The notes below the pieces were generated by a model, which was not told the DNA's origin, did not search any database, and was given only the letters and a program-made list of their open reading frames with translations. The translations under genes and the position numbers were made by a program. From positions 434,001-498,000 of the forward strand of contig DATJED010000023.1 of NCBI GenBank assembly GCA_035496935.1: a DNA stretch of 64,000 bases, in the 5' to 3' direction. This stretch comes from Pseudopedobacter sp035496935. Lineage in GTDB: Bacteria > Bacteroidota > Bacteroidia > Sphingobacteriales > Sphingobacteriaceae. Positions 51,486 to 59,567 of the stretch are shown piece after piece. The stretch's first letter is position 1, and every line of letters starts with the position of its first letter.

Positions 51486-52202
51486 TTAATGTAAAATATT
51501 AGCCTCTTTTAATTTGATTTTGCTTAAAGTTATCAGATTCAAAACTAATATACAAAACATCAGCCAAGCCAGTCCTCCAATATAACCCGCTAAAATATCA
51601 GAAGGATAATGTACACCTAAATAAATGCGACTGATACCTATTAAGGCTGAGATAAAAATACAGAGTGAAATAATGCTATACTTTAACCAAGCTTTTTTTA
51701 CTAAAATTATGCATAAATAAATAATAAAGCCATAAAAAGTTACGGCGCTCATTGCGTGTCCGCTTGGAAAACTATAAAACTGTGCAAAAACCAAACGTCC
51801 GATTTCTGGTGGTCGTTGACGTTCAATGATATTTTTTAATACAACGTTTAGTCCTGATGACAAAAGCAAAACCGAAGTGATTTCAAGAGATAAGCGCCAG
51901 GTTTTTCTAATGATGAAGAAAATGGTGAGTATCGGAATTATTAAAGCATACCCAATTAAATTGCCTATAAAGGTTACGCTTTTCATGATTTCGGTATTAA
52001 ACGGAGTTCTGAAACCAACGATATGCCGAATCACAAAATCATCATAAACCTTTAATTTATCTTCAGCTAATTCCTTGGTTAAACCGTAAAAGCATATTAT
52101 AGCAACAACCATTATTACCGAAGCAATTATAATTGTACTAAACTGTGGGACTAGTTTGTAGTCATTAATATAGGCTCTAAAAAGCGTCTTATATTTTTTC
52201 AA
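51486..52202 (-). CDS. PAP2-family membrane phosphatase
   Basis: 238 residues, about six membrane segments. The three PAP2 motifs are complete: KNIIERQRPP, YSFPSGHAMSAVTFYG and GISRIYLGVHYPSDILAGY, giving the catalytic histidines. Members dephosphorylate undecaprenyl diphosphate or phosphatidic acid or glycolipid head groups at the periplasmic face. In the absence of other lipid genes the substrate is left open. 15 bases separate it from the helicase on the same strand. Confidence 0.92.
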   Translation of the reverse strand: MKKYKTLFRAYINDYKLVPQFSTIIIASVIMVVAIICFYGLTKELAEDKLKVYDDFVIRHIVGFRTPFNTEIMKSVTFIGNLIGYALIIPILTIFFIIRKTWRLSLEITSVLLLSSGLNVVLKNIIERQRPPEIGRLVFAQFYSFPSGHAMSAVTFYGFIIYLCIILVKKAWLKYSIISLCIFISALIGISRIYLGVHYPSDILAGYIGGLAWLMFCILVLNLITLSKIKLKEANILH

Positions 52203-52217
52203 ATAGGTTTTTGCAAA

Positions 52218-53345
52218 TTATATGGTATCAATTTTTTCAAACGAAATTTTCAGATCTCGTTCTAAATCAGCTATTTTATTAAGTTCCGATGGTGCAACAA
52301 AGGCAATTGAAAACCCCGCCCGTCCTGCCCTTGCGGTTCTTCCGCTTCGGTGTGTATAATATTCAAGCTGATCTGGTAACTGGTAATGCAAAACGTATGC
52401 TAAATTATCAACATCAATACCTCTGGCAGAAATATCTGTGGCAATTAAAATCTGTAATCTTTTAGATTTAAACAAACGCATTACCCGATCTCTGTCTCGT
52501 TGGCCTAAATCGCCGTGGATTGCTTCGGCTTTAATATTTTTTGCCTGTAGTTGTTTTTCCAAAGTTTGTGTTCCGGCTTTTGTTCTACAGAAAATGATCC
52601 CGCGTTTATCGCCTTGAGCCTTTAAAAATCTGGATAATACATCAACCTTATCCTTAATATCAGTAATTAAATATTGGTGCGAAATACCTTGGTTAACAAC
52701 GTTTTCCTTGGATACCGTTACTGTAAAAGCATCATCGTCCATAAACTCATCGATAATCTCTTTTAAAGCGCCTGGCATTGTTGCCGAGAAAAGCCACGTA
52801 TTGCTTTTTTTAGAATTTGTATAGCCTAAAATTTTGTCAACATCGGCTTTAAAACCCATACTCAGCATTTCATCAGCTTCGTCTAAAACTACGGTTTTTA
52901 CATTTTCTAAATTAATTGCGTTACGTTCCAGCAAATCAATCAACCTGCCTGGTGTAGATACTACGATATGGGTTGGTCGGCGCAACCTGCTGATCTGTAA
53001 ATCAATCTTTTCACCGCCATAAACCGCTTCGGTAAAAATCTTTTTGTCTGCGTATTTTGTAAATCTAAAAAGCTGTTTCGCTATTTGTTGTGTTAACTCT
53101 CTGGTCGGACTGATGATTAAAGCCTGAATCTGTTTTAAATCGGGATTTATCTGTTGTAAAATTGGCAAACCGTAAGCGGCTGTTTTGCCTGTACCGGTTT
53201 GTGCCTGCCCAATAAAATCTTTTCCCTCCGCTCCTAATAAAAACGGAATCGCTTTTTGCTGAATCTCAGTTGGAGTTTGTATGTTGTTTTCTGTTAAAGC
53301 TTTAATGAATTGCTCATCAATACCCAGTTCCTGAAAGTTTTTCAA
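52218..53345 (-). CDS. DEAD-box ATP-dependent RNA helicase (RhlE/CshA-like), TTG start
   Basis: 375 residues from TTG at 53345. The frame is open to an ATG at 53426, but this 27-codon extension overlaps a perfect -7 box (53364-53371) and a repeat-like tract, while the family starts near LKNFQELGIDEQFIKAL. Motifs: Q motif (QTPTEIQQKAIP), AQTGTGKTAAY, PTRELTQQI, DEAD, SAT, IIFCRTKAGTQTL, ARGIDVDNL and HRSGRTARAG. It lacks the long basic C-terminal tail of RhlE or CsdA. It unwinds RNA in ribosome assembly or cold adaptation. PAP2 follows 15 bases later. Confidence 0.9.
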   Translation of the reverse strand: MKNFQELGIDEQFIKALTENNIQTPTEIQQKAIPFLLGAEGKDFIGQAQTGTGKTAAYGLPILQQINPDLKQIQALIISPTRELTQQIAKQLFRFTKYADKKIFTEAVYGGEKIDLQISRLRRPTHIVVSTPGRLIDLLERNAINLENVKTVVLDEADEMLSMGFKADVDKILGYTNSKKSNTWLFSATMPGALKEIIDEFMDDDAFTVTVSKENVVNQGISHQYLITDIKDKVDVLSRFLKAQGDKRGIIFCRTKAGTQTLEKQLQAKNIKAEAIHGDLGQRDRDRVMRLFKSKRLQILIATDISARGIDVDNLAYVLHYQLPDQLEYYTHRSGRTARAGRAGFSIAFVAPSELNKIADLERDLKISFEKIDTI

Positions 53346-53363
53346 TGTATATAATTTAAAATA

Positions 53364-53371
53364 CAAAGGTA
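53364..53371 (-). promoter_or_regulatory. -7 box (TACCTTTG) for the DEAD-box helicase
   Basis: Exact TAnnTTTG on the minus strand, about 19 bases upstream of the proposed TTG start. It lies inside the extension that would be coding if the ATG at 53426 were the start. Confidence 0.5.
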
Positions 53372-53500
53372 AGGAAAAATTAGTACCTGTTTTTATGGTT
53401 AGAAGTTTATTGAGTTCATTAGTCATTAGTGATGTTAGTCTTATATCTCACTTCATAATACTCACATCTAGATAAAATGATTTATTTTTACTGATAGTTT

Positions 53501-55624
53501 ATGAAAAACAACCCGATTGATGATTTTAAGAATTTTATGTACACCCAGTATTTTTCTGACGGTGTTAAAGTTACCCTAGGCGTTCTCCTCCCCTCGCTGG
53601 TATTTTTTCAGTTTAACATGCTCGAAATTGGGCTGGTACTTTCTTTGGGTGCTTTATGCGTAAGCATTGCCGATTCGCCGGGACCTTGGCTCCACCGTAA
53701 AAATGGGATGCTGTTTACCATACTTTTCATTTTTTTAACGGCATTGTTAACGGTTTCTATCAATACAAATGTTTATCTAGTTGCAACCGAGATTTTCCTG
53801 TTGTGCTTTTTGTTTTCGATGTTTTACCTCTACGGAACAAGAGCGGCTTCTGTAGGTACCGCTGCATTGCTGATTATGGTGCTGGATATTATTCCCGGAA
53901 AAACATCGCTTAAACCGTTTGAACATTCTTTTTTAATCTTAGGCGGCGGCGTATGGTATTTTTTGTTGAGTACACTTTTCTCTGCCCTAAGGCCTTACAG
54001 ATATGCCCAGCACACTTTAGGAGAAAGTATTAGCGAGGTTGGGAAATATATGCGCCTACGGGCGAGATTTTATGGCAACGAAGTTTCTGTAGACGATAAT
54101 TTTAAAGCCCTCGTAGACCAACAGATTAAGGTAAACGAACTGCAGGATAACGTAAGAGATGCGCTATTTAAAACGAGGGAGTTGATGAATGAATCAACGA
54201 ATGCCGGACGACTGATGGTGCAGATTTTTGTGGATACGGTGGACATTTTTGAACAGACAATGGCCACTCATAATGATTATGATACCATTAGAAACCGTTT
54301 TACAGGACTGGATGTTTTACCCGCTTTTGCCCGTACCATCGAAAAAATAGCGGATGAAATAGATTATATAGGCTTCTGCTTAATTCATCAACAAAAACCG
54401 ACTGAAAAACATCTTTCCTTGACAGATTTGGATCAGTTGAAAGCTAAGATTGATGACTTGGAGCGTGGCGGTACATCGGTACTGATGTTAAAGAAGATTT
54501 TAATCAACCTTAGAAATATCTACAACAAAACTGCCGACATCTCAAATTATTTCGATAAGGAAACTATAGAGACAAAAGGTGGCTCCTCTCCTACGGAACT
54601 CTCGCGGTTTGTAAGCCACCAAAGTTTTGATTGGAAAATTTTCAGGAACAACTTAAACCTTAAATCGAGTGCGTTTAAATATTCTTTAAGAATAGCTGTG
54701 ATGTGTTTGGTAGGTTTTTTTGTGGGCAGAATGTTTCCGTTAGGGCACCATAGTTATTGGATTATTTGGACTATTCTGGTAATTATGAAACCGGGGTTCA
54801 GTAGTACAAAACAAAAGAATTATGAGCGTGTAGTTGGAACGCTGATTGGCGGAATACTTGGTACAGTGATTTTGATGCTGGTGAAGGATGAAACAGTAAG
54901 ATTTATTCTCTTACTGGCTTTTATGTTGGCTACCTACAGCATCATCAGAATAAAATATGTGTTGGGTGTTGTGTTTATGACTCCGTTTATACTGATACTT
55001 TATAGCTTTATAAACGTGGCCAGCAATACCACAATTATTGCCAGTGAGCGCATTATTGATACGCTAATTGGTTCTTTTTTAGCTATTGTTTCTAGTTACA
55101 TTTTATTTCCGGATTGGGAATCGGCACAGTTTAAACAGCTCTTGCCTCAAATGATAAAAGCAAATCTCAATTATTTTGAGCATATCATTTTACGGCAATC
55201 CTTATTGCCTACCAGTGTTACCGAGTATAAATTAGCCCGTAAAAATGTTTATGTAAATACAGCGAACTTAGCTGGCGCTTTTCAGCGGATGATGCAGGAG
55301 CCGAAAAGTAAACAGCACCACATTCAAGAAATCCACAAATTTGTGGTGCTCAACCATATTTTATCATCTTATTTAGCAAATCTTTCGGAAAGTTTTGCAG
55401 AAAGTGATGCAACTATTAATTCGGAACAGCTTAAACTCATTAGAAAAAGCCGTTTTTATTTAGAAGAAGCTGCGGAAAAAATCGATAGCGGTATTGAAGG
55501 AAGCACACAAACAAAACTTCATATTCATTTATCTGATAAAAAAGTAGATCCACAAATTACCGAACAACTAGAATTAATTACCAATTTATCCGCAGAAATT
55601 TCAAAAATCAGTGAAAAAGTATAG
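53501..55624 (+). CDS. FUSC-family inner-membrane protein (YccS/YhfK-like)
   Basis: 707 residues. N-terminal membrane bundle (about 20-165) with GVLLPSLVFFQFNMLEIGLVLSLGALCVSIADSPGPW, an about 230-residue cytoplasmic helical part (180-400), a second bundle (about 400-525: SLRIAVMCLVGFFVGRMFPLGHHSYWIIWTILVIMKPGFSSTK), then a helical tail. This is the FUSC/aromatic-acid-exporter (AaeB) layout, a probable efflux or anion channel in the inner membrane. No periplasmic adaptor or outer-membrane partner is encoded here. Confidence 0.88.
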   Translation: MKNNPIDDFKNFMYTQYFSDGVKVTLGVLLPSLVFFQFNMLEIGLVLSLGALCVSIADSPGPWLHRKNGMLFTILFIFLTALLTVSINTNVYLVATEIFLLCFLFSMFYLYGTRAASVGTAALLIMVLDIIPGKTSLKPFEHSFLILGGGVWYFLLSTLFSALRPYRYAQHTLGESISEVGKYMRLRARFYGNEVSVDDNFKALVDQQIKVNELQDNVRDALFKTRELMNESTNAGRLMVQIFVDTVDIFEQTMATHNDYDTIRNRFTGLDVLPAFARTIEKIADEIDYIGFCLIHQQKPTEKHLSLTDLDQLKAKIDDLERGGTSVLMLKKILINLRNIYNKTADISNYFDKETIETKGGSSPTELSRFVSHQSFDWKIFRNNLNLKSSAFKYSLRIAVMCLVGFFVGRMFPLGHHSYWIIWTILVIMKPGFSSTKQKNYERVVGTLIGGILGTVILMLVKDETVRFILLLAFMLATYSIIRIKYVLGVVFMTPFILILYSFINVASNTTIIASERIIDTLIGSFLAIVSSYILFPDWESAQFKQLLPQMIKANLNYFEHIILRQSLLPTSVTEYKLARKNVYVNTANLAGAFQRMMQEPKSKQHHIQEIHKFVVLNHILSSYLANLSESFAESDATINSEQLKLIRKSRFYLEEAAEKIDSGIEGSTQTKLHIHLSDKKVDPQITEQLELITNLSAEISKISEKV

Positions 55625-55655
55625 CGCTTTAAAATGCTGATTAACAGAAGCAAGT

Positions 55656-57440
55656 TTAATTTATAAGATTCATAGGGTGTAAATTTCGGAGTTTGTTATA
55701 CATTTCTGTAGCATCAAAAGGCTTATAAATGTAATCCGTCATTCCGGATTCTTTAACGTCCTTTAAAATCTCATTGGATATTGATGCAGTAAAAGCAATA
55801 ATCTGCGTAGCGTGATTGGTATTGTTTGTGCCGAATTTTATAGTTTTAGCGGCGAGATATCCATCAACAATAGGCATGTGTAAATCCATCAAAATAACAT
55901 CGAACTTAGTTTTTGCAGCTATTTCAATAGCTTGTTGACCGTTTTCTGCAAATACAGGTGTATTGTTCCATTTTGAAAAAACCTTTTTTATCAGTACTCG
56001 GTTCATTAAATTGTCTTCTGCAACCAGCACCCGTAAATCACTTATATCTTTATCAATAATAGTTGTTACCGTTTTTCTTGTGGTCAATGTCTCGGATTTG
56101 ATATGATATTTAAATTTAACATCGAAAAAAAACGTAGAACCTTGATGTTCCTCGCTCACTAAATTGATATTACTATCAAAAAGTAAAAGTAAACGCTTAA
56201 CAATAGACAAACCTAAGCCGGTACCACCGAAATTACGTGTAATACTGCTAGATGCTTGATTAAACGGTTCAAATATAGAAGCTTGCTGAGGCTGGCTAAT
56301 ACCTATCCCGGTATCCTTAACGGTGAAACGAATAAATAGATACTTCATTTCCTTTTTCAAAACCTCAAGCTTTACGACTACCTCTCCCACCGAAGTAAAT
56401 TTTATTGCGTTTCCAATCAGATTATAGCAGATTTGAGTAATGCGGGTGGGATCTGTAACAACGTCGTAATTACTAATTTCCTCATCGATTTCAAGCTTTA
56501 AATCAATGTTTTTATCACTGGCCTGACTGTGCATTCCTGAACAAACTTTGTTCAGCAGTCTGGTTAAATCGACGTTTATTTTTTCTATCTTAAGCTTTGA
56601 CGATTCTAATTTATTATAATCAAGTATGTCATTTACTATATCTAAAAGACATTTTGCTGAAAATTTCAGGTCTTTCAAATTCTCGGCCTGATGTGGCTCA
56701 TAAGTATCAGAAAGTAATAAATCTGTAGTCCCGATTACCGTGTTTAACGGCGTACGCAGTTCATGAGACATGGTAGAAAGAAATTCAGATTTACTTTTTA
56801 CCGCCTCGTTGGCCACTTTTACCGCAGTTTGTAGCTGAAGGTTTAAATCTTCTTTTTCTTTTAATGTGTTTACAAATGCCTGGTAAAATAAGTACGGAAT
56901 ATAAATAATGGTTATGAAATTAAGAAAAACAATAAGTTCGTACCCTGGCGAAGCTAACTCTCCGTTTGTGGAAGAGGTGCTGAACGGACGACCCAAAACT
57001 AGCGAAAAAAGCACCGGAAAGATGCCTAATGCAGAGTACAAGACTCCTAAGCGTAAGTTTAGGATGTAAAAACTGGATAAAATAAGTGTAAATATAAATT
57101 GTACAGTGACAAGATTTACAGTTTTAGCGGCAACAAACGAGTTGGTATAAACCAAAATTAAACCGCCGATAACGATAAAGTGCGCTAAGGTTTTAAAAGA
57201 TAAAATCTTTTTTAAGAAACAATAAAATAATATTGCATAAACAGTGGTATATATAATAGCTCTAACTAGTTGGAAATATTGGACAAAATAAGCTGCTGTG
57301 CCAATAGCCAACATTCCCTTTATAAAAGCTAACACAAATACAGTGAACAATATTTTGTATTTCGCTTTTAAGAGAGAATCTGTTTCATCTTTAAATATAT
57401 TATCTAATGAAAATTTAAAAAATGAAATTTCGGATTTCAT
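55656..57440 (-). CDS. Hybrid sensor histidine kinase with integral-membrane sensor
   Basis: 594 residues. The first 190 contain about six hydrophobic segments with no large periplasmic loop, so the signal is probably sensed in the membrane. A short coiled linker leads to HisKA with His226 (STMSHELRTPLNTVIG). The HATPase domain follows (NLIGNAIKFTSVGE, DTGIGIS, GGTGLGLSIVKRLL). The receiver domain begins near 465 (LRVLVAEDNLMNRVLI) with phosphoacceptor Asp519 in ILMDLHMPIVDGY. No HPt domain or output domain, so the phosphate goes to a separate HPt protein. No cognate regulator in adjacent genes. Confidence 0.93.
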   Translation of the reverse strand: MKSEISFFKFSLDNIFKDETDSLLKAKYKILFTVFVLAFIKGMLAIGTAAYFVQYFQLVRAIIYTTVYAILFYCFLKKILSFKTLAHFIVIGGLILVYTNSFVAAKTVNLVTVQFIFTLILSSFYILNLRLGVLYSALGIFPVLFSLVLGRPFSTSSTNGELASPGYELIVFLNFITIIYIPYLFYQAFVNTLKEKEDLNLQLQTAVKVANEAVKSKSEFLSTMSHELRTPLNTVIGTTDLLLSDTYEPHQAENLKDLKFSAKCLLDIVNDILDYNKLESSKLKIEKINVDLTRLLNKVCSGMHSQASDKNIDLKLEIDEEISNYDVVTDPTRITQICYNLIGNAIKFTSVGEVVVKLEVLKKEMKYLFIRFTVKDTGIGISQPQQASIFEPFNQASSSITRNFGGTGLGLSIVKRLLLLFDSNINLVSEEHQGSTFFFDVKFKYHIKSETLTTRKTVTTIIDKDISDLRVLVAEDNLMNRVLIKKVFSKWNNTPVFAENGQQAIEIAAKTKFDVILMDLHMPIVDGYLAAKTIKFGTNNTNHATQIIAFTASISNEILKDVKESGMTDYIYKPFDATEMYNKLRNLHPMNLIN

Positions 57441-57510
57441 ACTTTGTTACGTTTGGCTAAAATTGCACTCTTTTACGTGTAAAAAAAATAAAAGTTTTAT
57501 TTAAAGTTAA

Positions 57511-59346
57511 TTAAGCTTCTTTTAAGATACTGTATAAGCCACTGCCGGCTGTTAAAAGTTCTTGAGTTATATTTTTTGTGTATTCTGTAATCTCTGCCTT
57601 AAAATCTTTTACCGAGGCACCAGAACGTATTTCTTCCAATCTTTTTTCCCATTGTCCGGTAAGCTCCGCTTGGGCGATTTTTTTATGTTTTACAACATCA
57701 TATACCGCTAAACCTTTTTTAGATGGGACAAGATTTTTCTTTTCTCTACCAATATATTCTCTTTTTATCAGTGTTTCAATAATGGAAGCTCTGGTTGCTG
57801 GTGTGCCCAATCCGCTATCTTTCATCGCATATCTAAGTTCTTCGTCTTCAATGTCTTTTCCACAAGTTTCTAAAGCTTTCAGTAAAGTAGCTTCTGTGTA
57901 TAAAGGCTTGGGTTTTGTCTGCTTTTCTAAAACTGCTTTGTTGGTAACGGCTAAACTCTCGCCCTTAATTACCTTTGGTAAGGTGGCATTATCTTCATCT
58001 TTTTTCTCCTCATCGTTATCGTTAAAAACAGAACGCCAGCCGGCGGATTGTATCACTGTTCCGTTGGCAATAAAATCAGAACCGGAGTTAACCGTAATTT
58101 TGGTGGTTTCCTTTAAACATTCCTGATGAAAGGCTTCCAACATACGTCCAACTACCATATCATAAACTGCTTGTCGGTCTGATGAAAGTTGCCCTGCATT
58201 CTCGCCGGTAGGTAAAATAGCATGATGATCAGTTACCTTTTTAGCGTTCACACTTCGTTTATTAAGCTTATTCGTCAATAAAAAAGAAGCGTCTTTACCA
58301 AATAACGGGTGATTGGTAAATTTTGAGATCAAATCCGGAACGGTTGCAAACACATCATCGCCAATATAACGGCTTCCGGTACGCGGGTAGGTCACCAATT
58401 TACTTTCGTACAAACTTTGCAGAATGCCTAAAGTTTGATCGGCGGTATAGCCTTTCTTTTTATTTGCTTCCTGCTGTAAACTGCTTAAATCATGCAATAA
58501 AGGAGGCGGTTCTTTTTTTGCTTTTGCCTCTACATTTGTTATTAAACCGCCAGTTGGGTGCCCGTTGGCTAAATCCAAAACTTGTGCTAAAATAGCTTCT
58601 GCTTCTTCTCTGGTTTTATAGTTTTTTAAAGAAATAGCCCTAAAAAGGGTTTCATCTTTCTTCAGCTGAATGGCTACCTGAAAATAAATTTCCGGAACGA
58701 AGTTTTTTGTTTCTATATAACGACTGCAAATCATTGCCAGGGTTGGCGTTTGCACTCGCCCTAAAGACAAAACCGCCCTATTTCCGGCAGAAATGCTTAA
58801 CGCTTGTGTGGCGTTCATTCCTACTAACCAATCAGATTCTGACCTGCAATGGGCAGAGTTAAACAAAGTATCATAATCTGCTCCGGGTTTTAAATTCCGG
58901 AAACCTTCCTTTATTGCTTGGTCTGTTTGGGAAGAAATCCACAACCTCCGAAAAGGTTTTTTGCACTTTAGGTAATAGTAAATATATCTAAAAATCAGCT
59001 CGCCTTCTCTCCCGGCATCCGTAGCAACAATAATTTCGGAACATTCATCAAACAAATTTTTAATTACATCCAATTGTTTACGCACCGCCGGATCCTCAAC
59101 CACACCATCTTTAGTTTTGATCTTGCGCACTGCTAATTTAAATTTTTGAGGCAACATGGGCAAGTTTTGCTGTTTCCAGCCGTAAAAGCCATAATCCTGC
59201 GGAGGAGCCAATTGTAACAAATGCCCAAAAGCCCAAGTAAAAGAGTAACCTTTTCCTTCAATATAACCGGCTTTTTTGTTGGTTGCACCAAATACTTTGG
59301 CCAACTCACGGGCAACAGACGGCTTTTCGGCAATTATTACTTTCAT
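57511..59346 (-). CDS. topB: DNA topoisomerase III
   Basis: 611 residues, type IA. The TOPRIM domain starts at the N-terminus (MKVIIAEKPSVARELAKVFG) with the acidic triad in DAGREGELIFRYIYY. The catalytic Tyr320 is in VTYPRTGSRYIGDDV. SLGRVQTPTLAMICSRYIE and DSGLGTPATRASIIETLIKREYI are further type IA blocks. No C-terminal zinc fingers, as in TopB. It decatenates replication and recombination intermediates. Stands alone: divergent from the hybrid kinase at 59568, and the gene downstream is another minus-strand gene ending 70 bases before it. Confidence 0.94.
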   Translation of the reverse strand: MKVIIAEKPSVARELAKVFGATNKKAGYIEGKGYSFTWAFGHLLQLAPPQDYGFYGWKQQNLPMLPQKFKLAVRKIKTKDGVVEDPAVRKQLDVIKNLFDECSEIIVATDAGREGELIFRYIYYYLKCKKPFRRLWISSQTDQAIKEGFRNLKPGADYDTLFNSAHCRSESDWLVGMNATQALSISAGNRAVLSLGRVQTPTLAMICSRYIETKNFVPEIYFQVAIQLKKDETLFRAISLKNYKTREEAEAILAQVLDLANGHPTGGLITNVEAKAKKEPPPLLHDLSSLQQEANKKKGYTADQTLGILQSLYESKLVTYPRTGSRYIGDDVFATVPDLISKFTNHPLFGKDASFLLTNKLNKRSVNAKKVTDHHAILPTGENAGQLSSDRQAVYDMVVGRMLEAFHQECLKETTKITVNSGSDFIANGTVIQSAGWRSVFNDNDEEKKDEDNATLPKVIKGESLAVTNKAVLEKQTKPKPLYTEATLLKALETCGKDIEDEELRYAMKDSGLGTPATRASIIETLIKREYIGREKKNLVPSKKGLAVYDVVKHKKIAQAELTGQWEKRLEEIRSGASVKDFKAEITEYTKNITQELLTAGSGLYSILKEA

Positions 59347-59567
59347 TTATTAAAATGCTTGTATCTTCAATCAAATAGTTTCTAAATTAATGCATTTTTT
59401 GGCTTTATGCTATGTTGTAACTACAAAAAGAACTAACAATTGGTATTTAAGCAAAGTATGCTGATTTAAAATCCTGAATATCAATCTCGGTTGTGCAACG
59501 TTATGATGTTCATAATTTTAAAATTTTGGTATGATAATTTCTAATGAAGCACCGAGTTTAATATAAA

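Noticed and set aside
57578..58126. 182-codon open frame opposite topB
   Set aside because: Lies wholly inside the conserved topoisomerase gene; product is Ser/Phe-rich with no family likeness.
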